A program made the position numbers and the translations under genes. A stretch of 64,000 nucleotides of DNA from Clostridiales bacterium Firm_07. Its GTDB lineage: Bacteria; Bacillota; Clostridia; Oscillospirales; CAG-272. Shown here one piece after another: positions 15,979 to 23,875 of this stretch (the stretch's first letter is position 1; each line of letters starts with the position of its first letter). The notes beneath the pieces are model-generated. The model saw only the letters and a list, made by a program, of their open reading frames with translations, searched no databases and was not told the DNA's origin. The stretch lies in contig LVAM01000005.1 of assembly GCA_001604005.1 (NCBI GenBank), positions 1 through 64,000 on the forward strand, given 5' to 3'.

Positions 15979-17040
15979 TTATTTTGCGAGAAACGCGCGG
16001 ATCTGCGCGTCCATCACGGCGCCGACGTCTTTGCCGTCGGCGTAAGCGCGCGTCCATTCCGCCACCCGCGCGATCGCTTCGTCAAGACTCCACGTGGGGT
16101 GCCAAGCGAAGACGCGTTTCAGCTTGGAACAGTCGAGCTTTAAAAAGTTCGCCTCGTGCGGGCCGTTGTCGCCTTGAATTTTGAAGGAGGCGCCGTTTCC
16201 CCAAGCGGAGACAAAGAGTTCGACAAGTCGCTTTGTGGTGTAGCAATCGGCGTCGTCGGGGCCGACGTTATAATATCCCGCAAAGGAAGCGTCTTCGTAT
16301 TGTTTCGCCGCGATCATCAGATAGGCGAAAAGCGGCTCCAACACGTGCTGATAGGGTCTTGTGGAGTGCGGGTTGCGGATCACGATCTCGCGATTCGCAA
16401 GAACGGCGCGCACGCAGTCCGGCACGATGCGGTCCGCGGCGAAATCGCCGCCGCCGATCACGTTGCCCGCGCGTGCGGTGGAGATCGCCACGCGTCCGTC
16501 GGCGAAAAAGGAGTTTTTATAACTGTGCGTTACCAGTTCCGAGCAGGATTTGCTGTTGGAATACGGATCGAAGCCGTCCAGCGGCTCGTTTTCCCGATAT
16601 CCCCACTCCCATTCTTTGTTTTCGTACACTTTGTCGGTGGTAACGTTGAGAAAAGAGCGCACGAAATCGGTGCGGCGCACACATTCAAGGAGATGCACCG
16701 TGCCCATCACGTTCGTTTCATAAGTATATACGGGCGCGCGATAACTTTCCCGCACGATGGGCTGCGCCGCCAGGTGCAGCACGATCTCGGGTTTTGCCGC
16801 CTCAAACGCGGCGAAAAGCGCGTCAAAATCCCGCACGTCACCGATGATTGAGGTCATACCCGAGGCGATATCCGCCACTTCAAAAAGCGAAGGGTCCGTC
16901 GGGGGCTCGGTCGAAAATCCGGTGACAACGGCACCGGCATTTCGGAGGATCCGGCAAAGCCAGGATCCTTTGAAGCCGGTGTGTCCGGTGATAAAAACGC
17001 GCTTTCCGCGATAAAAATTCAAATCAAAAAATGCGCTCAT
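15979..17040 (-). CDS. rfbG: CDP-glucose 4,6-dehydratase
   Basis: A 353-residue extended SDR enzyme giving CDP-4-keto-6-deoxyglucose from CDP-glucose. NAD motif GHTGFKG is at about 19-25, the catalytic threonine region is VTTDKVYENKEW, and the YxxxK pair is in DPYSNSKSCSE. Downstream specificity segments NVIGGGDFAADRIVPD and STRPYQHVLEPL match the RfbG family. The ATG at 17040 overlaps the rfbF stop (ATGA) with GGGAGG just before it. Upstream in-frame sequence only shadows rfbF. Confidence 0.95.
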   Translation of the reverse strand: MSAFFDLNFYRGKRVFITGHTGFKGSWLCRILRNAGAVVTGFSTEPPTDPSLFEVADIASGMTSIIGDVRDFDALFAAFEAAKPEIVLHLAAQPIVRESYRAPVYTYETNVMGTVHLLECVRRTDFVRSFLNVTTDKVYENKEWEWGYRENEPLDGFDPYSNSKSCSELVTHSYKNSFFADGRVAISTARAGNVIGGGDFAADRIVPDCVRAVLANREIVIRNPHSTRPYQHVLEPLFAYLMIAAKQYEDASFAGYYNVGPDDADCYTTKRLVELFVSAWGNGASFKIQGDNGPHEANFLKLDCSKLKRVFAWHPTWSLDEAIARVAEWTRAYADGKDVGAVMDAQIRAFLAK

Positions 17041-17816
17041 CAGTCCTCCCAGCGCTTCCAGGGCGCTTTGCGGGAATTCCAAAGTTGTTCCAGTTTTTCT
17101 TTGTCGCGCATCGTATCCATGCACTGCCAAAATCCGCGGTGACGGAACGCCATCAGTTGACCTTCTTTGGTCAGCGCTTCCAATGGCGCTTTTTCAAACA
17201 CCGTGGCGTCGCCTTCGATGTAATCCAGCACTTTGGGATCCAGAATCATAAATCCGCCGTTGATCCAGCCGACGTCGGCCTCGCTTTTCTCACGGAAGGC
17301 GAGCACCTGATTTTTTTCGATTTCCAGGACGCCGAAACGAGAGTCGGGGTGCACGGCGGTCATCGTTGCCAATTTGCCGTGGTTTTTGTGGAACTCCACC
17401 TCTTTGGCGATGTCCACGTTGGAAAGACCGTCGCCGTAGGTAAGGAAAAAGGGTTCGTCGTCAAGATAGCGACCGATGCGCTTGATGCGCCCGCCGGTCA
17501 TGGTGCCAAGTCCCGTGTCCACCACCGTCACTCTCCACGGTTCGCTTTCGGTGCTGTGAACCGTGATCTTTTCCTTTTTAACAAAGTCAAAGGTCACGTC
17601 GCTGTGGTTGATGTAATAATCGGCAAACCATTCCTTGATGACGTTTTGCTTGTAGCCGGCGCAGATGACAAAATCGTTGTAGCCATAAGAAGAATAAAAA
17701 CGCATAATGTGCCACAAAATCGGCATGTTGCCGATCTCGATCATCGGTTTCGGACGCAGATGCGATTCCTCGCTGATCCTCGTGCCGTAGCCACCTGCCA
17801 AAATAACAACTTTCAT
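17040..17816 (-). CDS. rfbF: Glucose-1-phosphate cytidylyltransferase
   Basis: Makes CDP-glucose from CTP and glucose-1-phosphate. The 258-residue length is standard. The nucleotidyltransferase start LAGGYGTRISEES (about 6-18) and KPMIEIG are followed by FLTYGDGLSNVDI (metal-binding D) and the family-typical NGGFMILDPKVLDYI. The ATG at 17816 lies seven bases after AAGGAGG; a TTG two codons earlier is less likely. It is the first gene of the operon and is preceded by a promoter and a leader hairpin. Confidence 0.95.
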   Translation of the reverse strand: MKVVILAGGYGTRISEESHLRPKPMIEIGNMPILWHIMRFYSSYGYNDFVICAGYKQNVIKEWFADYYINHSDVTFDFVKKEKITVHSTESEPWRVTVVDTGLGTMTGGRIKRIGRYLDDEPFFLTYGDGLSNVDIAKEVEFHKNHGKLATMTAVHPDSRFGVLEIEKNQVLAFREKSEADVGWINGGFMILDPKVLDYIEGDATVFEKAPLEALTKEGQLMAFRHRGFWQCMDTMRDKEKLEQLWNSRKAPWKRWED

Positions 17817-17851
17817 CGTCAAACCTCCTTGCGGCGCCTTGCGGAACCGGC

Positions 17852-17871
17852 AGTCGCCGCTTGCGGCGACT
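17852..17871 (-). promoter_or_regulatory. Stable hairpin in the rfb operon leader
   Basis: Eight to nine base-pair GC-rich stem AGTCGCCG/CGGCGACT with a four-base loop in the 110-base leader, 36 bases before the rfbF start. No T run follows, so it is not an intrinsic terminator. It may affect RNA stability or be a protein-binding site. Confidence 0.45.
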
Positions 17872-17930
17872 CCGCGGAAAACCGCCCGTCACCGTTTGTC
17901 GTCATACCTTTTCGGTACACACGCTTCTAT

Positions 17931-17959
17931 ATTATAGCACGGCTGGTTTTTTTTTGCAA
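17931..17959 (-). promoter_or_regulatory. Promoter of the rfbFGH operon
   Basis: Minus-strand -35 TTGCAA (17959-17954), 17-base spacer, -10 TATAAT (17936-17931). No other promoter is apparent before the six minus-strand genes down to 11444. Confidence 0.75.
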
Positions 17960-18080
17960 GAGTTTTACCGATTTTTCGACAATATGCCCAAAACGCGTGC
18001 TCTCGCCGCGTGCGCTCGCGTGCGCAACGGGCATTGCGTTTCGCGGACGAACACACTATTCGCGGCAGAATACATCACCC

Positions 18081-18112
18081 AAAAAAGCACTTGCCGAAGC
18101 AAGTGCTTTTTT
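18081..18112 (-). terminator. Terminator of tRNA-Pro
   Basis: Perfect 14-base-pair stem (18081-18094 against 18099-18112) with a four-base loop. On the minus strand it starts three bases after the encoded CCA and ends in six Ts. Confidence 0.9.
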
Positions 18113-18114
18113 GA

Positions 18115-18191
18115 TGGTCGGAGTGACAGGATTCGAACCTGCGGCCTCTTGGTCCCGAACCAAGCGCACTACCAAGCTGTGCCACACCCCG
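18115..18191 (-). tRNA. tRNA-Pro(CGG)
   Basis: Cloverleaf on the minus strand: acceptor CGGGGTG/CACTCCG with one G-T pair, anticodon stem CTTGG/CCAAG with loop TTCGGGA (anticodon CGG, reads CCG), T-loop TTCGAAT, encoded CCA. It has a promoter upstream and a terminator downstream. Confidence 0.95.
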
Positions 18192-18213
18192 AGAGCGTTT
18201 TGACGCATTGCAC

Positions 18214-18242
18214 ATTATAGCACAGCGGCGTTCTTTTGTCAA
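18214..18242 (-). promoter_or_regulatory. Promoter of tRNA-Pro
   Basis: Minus-strand -35 TTGACA (18242-18237), 17-base spacer, -10 TATAAT (18219-18214), 23 bases before the tRNA. Confidence 0.85.
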
Positions 18243-18328
18243 GGGGCTTTGCAAAATAAAATCGGCGCGACGTTGCGGTGTTTTTGACAAGCGAACAGAA
18301 GCAAAAATGCAAAATATTCTTCTTTTTA

Positions 18329-18358
18329 TTGACTTTCTTTCGCAAGGTGTGCTATACT
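18329..18358 (+). promoter_or_regulatory. Promoter of the PHP-domain gene
   Basis: -35 TTGACT (18329-18334), 18-base spacer, -10 TATACT (18353-18358). Confidence 0.7.
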
Positions 18359-18421
18359 GATTTTGCCGATCGCGCGGATGTTTTCAAAAAGGGAAAAGCG
18401 ACCGACAGAAAGGCAAAGAAT

Positions 18422-19444
18422 ATGCAAGAACTGATTTCCGAAAGCGGTCATTTTTACAAGGCAAATCTGCATTGTCACAGCACTTTTTCCGATGGCCAAA
18501 AAACGCCAGAAGAACTCAAAAACATATACCGTTCGGCGGGATATTCGATTTTGGCGATCAGCGATCATAACGTTATGGTGGACCATTCCGACCTGAACGA
18601 AGAGGATTTCTTGCTCTTGACCGCCAGCGAGATCAACATACGGACGCATATGCGTCAGCACGGCTGGAATCCCTGTTATCATTTCAATGTTTTTCCTCGC
18701 CACGCGCACAACGTTGCTCTGCCTTGCTTTACTCCCGAAGAGATTTGCTACGGGGAGAGAGCCGATGAGTTGCGTGCCGCGCAGGCCTACATCGGCAAGC
18801 CCGGTTACGTGCGCGAATATTTCAAAGCCAATGAGATGGTCAAGGAGTTTTTGGATAACGGTTTTCTCGTTATGCTCAATCACCCCACGTGGTCTTTTCA
18901 GACGGCGGAAGATTTCCTTGCCGTCGACGGATTTTTTGCTATGGAAGTCTATAATCACAGTTGCTACGTAGGCGGTTATCCGGAGTTCAACGATCATATT
19001 TTCGATACTATCTTGCGCACGGGCAGGCATATCTATTGCACCGCTACCGACGATAATCACAACGAACACGAGATCGGCACCGCGCACTTTGACTCACTCG
19101 GCGGTTTTGTGGTCATTCAGGCGAAAGAACTGACGCAGGAAGCGGTCACGACGGCACTGGAAGAGGGCAAGTTTTTCGCTTCGAGAGGACCGATGTTCCA
19201 CTCTGTCGTGTTGGACGACGCGGGGCTTTTGCACGTCAAAACCGACCCCGTGGCGCGTATTGCGCTGACTTGCGGAGCAAGACAAGCGCGCATTGCCTAT
19301 CCGATGAGCACCACGGGTTCGTTGACCGAAGCGGTTTTCGACACCAACGAATTGCTTCCGGGCTATCTTCGACTGACGATCACCGACGCCGTGGGGCGTC
19401 AGGCGTGGTCGCAGCCGCTTTGGGGCGAGTTCCCGGGCAAATAA
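18422..19444 (+). CDS. PHP-domain metal-dependent phosphoesterase
   Basis: A 340-residue protein of the PHP superfamily. The metal-site motifs are LHCHSTFSDG (about 14-23), ISDHN (about 42-46), a later LNHPTWSF and the C-terminal CTATDDNHNEHE. The enzyme probably hydrolyses a phosphate ester in a small molecule; the substrate is unknown. The last 80 residues form a beta-rich tail that some family members carry. The start has AAAGG about nine bases upstream. It is a single-gene unit with promoter and terminator, placed between the two polysaccharide operons, so a role in glycan metabolism is possible but unproven. Confidence 0.83.
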   Translation: MQELISESGHFYKANLHCHSTFSDGQKTPEELKNIYRSAGYSILAISDHNVMVDHSDLNEEDFLLLTASEINIRTHMRQHGWNPCYHFNVFPRHAHNVALPCFTPEEICYGERADELRAAQAYIGKPGYVREYFKANEMVKEFLDNGFLVMLNHPTWSFQTAEDFLAVDGFFAMEVYNHSCYVGGYPEFNDHIFDTILRTGRHIYCTATDDNHNEHEIGTAHFDSLGGFVVIQAKELTQEAVTTALEEGKFFASRGPMFHSVVLDDAGLLHVKTDPVARIALTCGARQARIAYPMSTTGSLTEAVFDTNELLPGYLRLTITDAVGRQAWSQPLWGEFPGK

Positions 19445-19473
19445 AACTTTTTTGCAACGGCTATCGTTTTTAC

Positions 19474-19512
19474 AACCGGGGTGGAGCGCATCGCGCTTAG
19501 CCCCGGTTTTTA
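19474..19512 (+). terminator. Terminator of the PHP-domain gene
   Basis: Stem AACCGGGG (19474-19481) with CCCCGGTT (19501-19508), a 19-base loop and a T run after the stem. The loop itself holds a smaller GCGC inverted pair. Confidence 0.75.
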
Positions 19513-19548
19513 CATAATTTTTATTTGAAGTATCCAAAATAAAACGTC

Positions 19549-19577
19549 TTGACTTTAAGCTGGAACTATGCTATAAT
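19549..19577 (+). promoter_or_regulatory. Promoter of the large polysaccharide operon
   Basis: -35 TTGACT (19549-19554), 17-base spacer, -10 TATAAT (19572-19577). The leader of about 65 bases is AT-rich and has a second TATAAT at 19593 without a matching -35. It is the only good promoter I find before a run of 25 closely spaced plus-strand genes. Confidence 0.75.
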
Positions 19578-19648
19578 AACTCTGCGTGTGAATATAATAT
19601 TTTTTTATGTTGACTTGATACTTTGACACAGTTTTGGGAGGCAATGTG

Positions 19649-20917
19649 ATGGAAAGCAAAAAAACGATCCCTTTTTCGCCGCCGGATATTTCCGATGTGG
19701 AGATTGAACAAGTGGTAGCGGCTCTGAAATCGGGTTGGATCACGACAGGTCCCAGAGTCAAGGAACTCGAAAAAAAGATCGCGGCTTGGATCGACGTGGG
19801 CGAAACGAAAAAAGGCACGCCTCGCTGCGTGTGCCTGAATTCGCAGACGGCCTGTGCGGAACTTGCGTTGCATCTGATGGGGATCGGTGCGGCGTCTGGC
19901 GGTTGTGCTGAGGACGAGGTAATTGTGCCGGCTTATACATATACCGCGTCGGCGTCGGTTATTTGCCACGTCGGCGCAAAACCCGTTTTGATCGATTGCC
20001 AAAAGGACAGTCTCGAAATGGATTATGACGCGGTGGAGCGCGCTGTCAATGAGCACACCAAAGCGATCATTCCCGTGGATCTCGGCGGGGTTCCTTGCGA
20101 TTATGACAGGATCTTTGCCATCGTTGAAAAATCCCGGTCGAAGTTTCACCCTTGCGGCGAGATGCAATCCTCTCTCGGGAGAGTTGCCGTTTTGGCGGAC
20201 ACCGCGCACGCGCTCGGCGCCGAGTGCAAAGGAAAAATGATCGGCAATATCGCGGATTTTTCCTCTTTCTCTTTCCACGCCGTAAAGAATTTTACGACGG
20301 GCGAGGGCGGCGCGCTCACCTGGCGACCGATCGACGGCGTAAGCGACGACGAACTATATCATAAATTGCAGCTTTTGTCACTTCACGGGCAATCCAAAGA
20401 CGCGTTGGCGAAAACCCAAGTCGGCGCGTGGGAATACGATATCGTGGACACTTGGTATAAATGCAATATGACCGATGTGGCGGCGGCGATCGGGCTTGGG
20501 CAATTCGAACGGTATCCCGCTATGCTTGACCGCCGGGAACAAATGATCCGCCGGTACGATGCGGCACTTGCCCCGCTCGGCGTGCGCTCTTTGCCGCATT
20601 ATACGAAAGATCATCGTTCTTCCGGACATTTGTATATCACCCGCGTGTTCCGTCGGGACGGTACGCCCTTAGACGACGCGGCAAGGCGCGAGATCATCGT
20701 GAGAATGGCGGAAGCGGGCATTGCGTGCAACGTGCACTACAAGCCGTTGCCGATGCACACGGCATATAAAAAACTCGGATATGATATTCAAGATTTTCCG
20801 AATGCTTATGCTCATTTTGTCAATGAGATCACGTTGCCTCTCTATACGCGATTGACCGATGAAGATGTGACGACGATCATAGAGAACTACACGCGTATCG
20901 TGAGGCTGTTTATTTGA
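19649..20917 (+). CDS. DegT/DnrJ/EryC1-family sugar aminotransferase
   Basis: A 422-residue PLP enzyme that adds an amino group to a nucleotide-linked keto sugar. Family landmarks are PFSPPDISDVEIEQVVAAL, GWITTGPRVKELE, the cofactor region NSQTACAEL, the aspartate in ADTAHALGAE, and the PLP lysine in FHAVKNFTTGEGGA. The start ATG at 19649 follows GGGAGG by seven bases; an in-frame GTG just before it is less suitable. It most resembles enzymes forming 4-amino-4,6-dideoxy sugars. With the CapE-type dehydratase further down, a bacillosamine-like or related donor for the phosphoglycosyl transferase is plausible. Confidence 0.9.
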   Translation: MESKKTIPFSPPDISDVEIEQVVAALKSGWITTGPRVKELEKKIAAWIDVGETKKGTPRCVCLNSQTACAELALHLMGIGAASGGCAEDEVIVPAYTYTASASVICHVGAKPVLIDCQKDSLEMDYDAVERAVNEHTKAIIPVDLGGVPCDYDRIFAIVEKSRSKFHPCGEMQSSLGRVAVLADTAHALGAECKGKMIGNIADFSSFSFHAVKNFTTGEGGALTWRPIDGVSDDELYHKLQLLSLHGQSKDALAKTQVGAWEYDIVDTWYKCNMTDVAAAIGLGQFERYPAMLDRREQMIRRYDAALAPLGVRSLPHYTKDHRSSGHLYITRVFRRDGTPLDDAARREIIVRMAEAGIACNVHYKPLPMHTAYKKLGYDIQDFPNAYAHFVNEITLPLYTRLTDEDVTTIIENYTRIVRLFI

Positions 20918-20938
20918 AACACGCACCGCAGGTGAAAA

Positions 20939-22693
20939 ATGTACAGATATTGTGTAAAACGAATTTTTGACATCTTGTTCAGCCTGATCGCTTTCGTATT
21001 TCTTGTTCCGCTGACGATCCTTTTCGCCCCTATTATCTTTTTTACCGACAAAGGACCTGTTTTCTATAAAGCGGAACGCATCGGGCAAGGCGGCAAGATT
21101 TTCAAAATGTATAAATTCCGAAGTATGTACGTCAATGCCCCCGACATTCGCTTGGCGGACGGCTCTACATACAACAGCGAAGACGATCCGCGCGTTACGC
21201 CGATCGGGCGTTTTTTGCGCAAGACCTCGCTGGACGAGATCCCGCAGATGTTCAATGTTTTCCTCGGACAGATGAGCCTGATCGGTCCGCGCCCCGATCC
21301 GCCGGATTGGTTGGATAAGTATCCGCCGGAGATTCGGGTATTTCTATCGGTCAAGCCCGGCATCACGGGATATAATCAAGCGTATTTCCGAAACGGATCC
21401 GACGGCACGGAAAAAATGTATAACGATGCGTATTATGCAGAAAATATCTCTTTCTTGTTGGATCTGAAAATCTTTTTCAAAACCATTGCGTCGGTTTTGA
21501 AAAAGGAAAACACGTATAAGGATATTGGTGAAGAAACCACTGCCAACATCAAAGCGACGCAGATGCGATACAAAGCAAAGGAATACGGCAGCGAATATAA
21601 CGCGGAGTCCGGAGTCCCTTACGTTGGTGCGAATAAAGATTATTTTCAGCTGCACAACGCTCACCTGTACCGAAGCGGGAGAGATGCCCTGCGGGCGCTT
21701 GCCGTTTCTCTGCGGGAACGCTATGACACCGTCCTTTTCCCCGCGCTGTGCTGTCAATCTATGGTTTCTCCGTTTTCCGATAACGGATATGAGATTGCCT
21801 TTTATTCCTTAAACGAGGATTATACACCGAATGAGGAAAGCGTGCGGAATTTGCTGAAAGATAGCGCCGTCTTCTGCTTTATGTCTTATTTCGGATCCGA
21901 TCCGAACAAAGATGGGAAGATCGACGCGCTGAAATCGGAGTTTCCGGCAAGCTTTTTCTTGGAGGATAGAACGCAGATTGCTTTGTCTTCGCCCTCGACC
22001 TTAAAGAATGCGGACGCGATCGTGCTTTCGATCCGAAAATGGCTGGCAATTCCTGACGGAGGAATCCTGTATACGAATGCGGCGCTTTGCGAGAGCGAAG
22101 ATGACGATACTTTTGCAAAAATCCGCGAAGAAGCCTTGAAAGAAAAAGACGCATATTTGAAAAGCGGAAGTGCGGAAATCAAGCAATCCTTCCGCGAAAA
22201 ATTCAATAAGGCAAACGACTTGTTAGATTTTTCAAACAAGCCCGTTTCTATGTCGACCGCATCGCAAAAAGTGCTTTCCGAAGTAGATTTTGCTTTGATG
22301 TACAGGGACAGGACGAGAAACAATGAGAAATTGTGGGAATTGTTGGCACCGATAGCCCAAAACGGCAAGATCCGGTTTTTGCCTTATTCTACATCCTCTT
22401 CCACCTTGTATTTTCCGATATTGACAGATAATCGAGACGAAGTGCAGAAAGCGCTGGCGCAAAAAGGCATTTATTGTCCTGTGATCTGGCCGCTTCCGAG
22501 GGGGGCGGAACAAATATGCCCCTTGGCGTCGTATACCGCGCGGCACATTTTGTGCCTGCCGTGTGATCACCGGTACACGTCGGATGATATGGAATTTATA
22601 GCAAAGGAAGTCGCGGCTGTTGTTTATGAAGAAGAAAATTATGATACTGGGCGCCAGCGTCTTGCAGTTGCCGGCGATCACACAAGCCCTTGA
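20939..22693 (+). CDS. Phosphoglycosyl transferase fused to a DegT-like aminotransferase domain
   Basis: A 584-residue two-domain protein. Residues 1 to about 205 are a monotopic phosphoglycosyl transferase (bacterial sugar transferase): re-entrant hydrophobic segment 10-35, FKMYKFRSMYVNAP, the catalytic Asp-Glu dyad in TSLDEIPQMFN, and GQMSLIGPRPDPP. It starts glycan assembly on undecaprenyl phosphate. Residues about 210-565 resemble a divergent DegT aminotransferase: ALCCQSM, FLEDRTQIALS in place of the usual ED-A-x-A-x-G, and a candidate PLP lysine in SIRKWLAIPDGGIL. The end overlaps the next gene by 68 bases, so about the last 20 residues may be an unneeded extension. Whether the second domain is active is unknown. 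Confidence 0.85.
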   Translation: MYRYCVKRIFDILFSLIAFVFLVPLTILFAPIIFFTDKGPVFYKAERIGQGGKIFKMYKFRSMYVNAPDIRLADGSTYNSEDDPRVTPIGRFLRKTSLDEIPQMFNVFLGQMSLIGPRPDPPDWLDKYPPEIRVFLSVKPGITGYNQAYFRNGSDGTEKMYNDAYYAENISFLLDLKIFFKTIASVLKKENTYKDIGEETTANIKATQMRYKAKEYGSEYNAESGVPYVGANKDYFQLHNAHLYRSGRDALRALAVSLRERYDTVLFPALCCQSMVSPFSDNGYEIAFYSLNEDYTPNEESVRNLLKDSAVFCFMSYFGSDPNKDGKIDALKSEFPASFFLEDRTQIALSSPSTLKNADAIVLSIRKWLAIPDGGILYTNAALCESEDDDTFAKIREEALKEKDAYLKSGSAEIKQSFREKFNKANDLLDFSNKPVSMSTASQKVLSEVDFALMYRDRTRNNEKLWELLAPIAQNGKIRFLPYSTSSSTLYFPILTDNRDEVQKALAQKGIYCPVIWPLPRGAEQICPLASYTARHILCLPCDHRYTSDDMEFIAKEVAAVVYEEENYDTGRQRLAVAGDHTSP

Positions 22694-23822
22694 TATGGGG
22701 CTTGACGTCGTTGTGGTGGATATGAACCCCAACGCCGTCGGATTTGAAGAACCGGGCATCGTGAAAGCGGTCGTCAGTACGATCGATAAAGAAGCGGTGT
22801 TACAGGTTGCCCAAGAAAACAGAATAGACGGCATTATGACGTTGGCATCGGATATGCCGATGCAGACCGTTGCCTATGTTTCGGAGAAAATGCATTTGGT
22901 CGGTCCGGATAGTGAAACCGCGCTGAAAGCAACCAACAAGGCCTATATGCGGGATGCGCTGAAAGCGGGCGGCGTACCGATTCCGTTTTATCAAAAAGTT
23001 TCAAATGAGGCGGAATATGCCGCGGCGACCGCCCGTTTTCCGGAAAGTTTTATCGTCAAACCCGCCGACAGCTCCGGCAGTCGCGGTATTTGTCTTGTGA
23101 CAGACGCCGCCGACAAGCAGGAGGTCGCCGACGCGTATGTTTACGCGAAGCAATATGCGAGAAGCGGAACCGTACTGGTCGAAGAAGTGATGCGCGGTCC
23201 CGAGGTCAGTGTTGAAACGATGTCGCTGGACGGAAAATGCTTTGTTATACAAATCACCGACAAACTGACAACGGGAGCCCCCCATTTTGTGGAAACGGGA
23301 CACTCGCAACCAAGTGCACTTGCTCTTAACATCAAGCGCCAAATAGAAAAAGCCGCCATTGCTGCAAATGCCGCCATCGGTATTCGGAACGGTCCGTCGC
23401 ATACGGAGATCATCGTGACGAAGGACGGTCCGAAAATCGTGGAGATCGGCGCCAGGCTCGGCGGGGATTGTATCACCACACATCTGACGCCCCTTTCCAC
23501 AGGCGTCAATATGGTACGCGCTTGCATCGAGATCGCGCTGGGGATCCGACCGCAAATTGGTAAACAGTATGATAAAGGTGCAGCAATTCGATATTTTCGT
23601 CAGATTCCCGGCCAGATACAAAGTGTTGATTTTGTGGACCAAGCAAAAAAAATGCGCGGGATCCGCGAAATTTCGATCGTGCACGGCGTGGGGGAAACCG
23701 TTGGTGAGATCTGCGACAGCACGTCGAGAATGGGTTTTGTGATCGCGCAGGACGATACCGCCGCCGAGGCGATTCGGGATTGTGAAGAGGCACTCGACAC
23801 CATTCATATTGATATCATCTGA
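22626..23822 (+). CDS. ATP-grasp ligase
   Basis: A 398-residue ATP-dependent carboxylate-amine/thiol ligase. The N-terminal pre-ATP-grasp Rossmann part starts KKKIMILGASVLQLPAI. The ATP-grasp core includes FIVKPADSSGSRGI (lysine and glycine-rich loop, about 140-153), GTVLVEEVMRGPEVSVET and the magnesium-site IVEIGARLGGDCI (about 271-283). The carbamoyl-phosphate/PurK-like layout fits. In a glycan locus it may form an amide between an amino acid and a sugar or build a precursor; this is an inference. The ATG at 22626 lies inside the preceding gene and has only a weak ribosome binding site, indicating coupling. Confidence 0.85.
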   Translation: MKKKIMILGASVLQLPAITQALDMGLDVVVVDMNPNAVGFEEPGIVKAVVSTIDKEAVLQVAQENRIDGIMTLASDMPMQTVAYVSEKMHLVGPDSETALKATNKAYMRDALKAGGVPIPFYQKVSNEAEYAAATARFPESFIVKPADSSGSRGICLVTDAADKQEVADAYVYAKQYARSGTVLVEEVMRGPEVSVETMSLDGKCFVIQITDKLTTGAPHFVETGHSQPSALALNIKRQIEKAAIAANAAIGIRNGPSHTEIIVTKDGPKIVEIGARLGGDCITTHLTPLSTGVNMVRACIEIALGIRPQIGKQYDKGAAIRYFRQIPGQIQSVDFVDQAKKMRGIREISIVHGVGETVGEICDSTSRMGFVIAQDDTAAEAIRDCEEALDTIHIDII

Positions 23823-23875
23823 TCTCACGCCGAGGAGATTATGGTAAAAAATCCGACTGAAAGGAGAAGCAACAG

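Noticed and set aside
17861-18220. Plus-strand frame containing CGLLVPNQAHYQAVPHP-like peptide
   Set aside because: Antisense reading of tRNA-Pro and its flanks.
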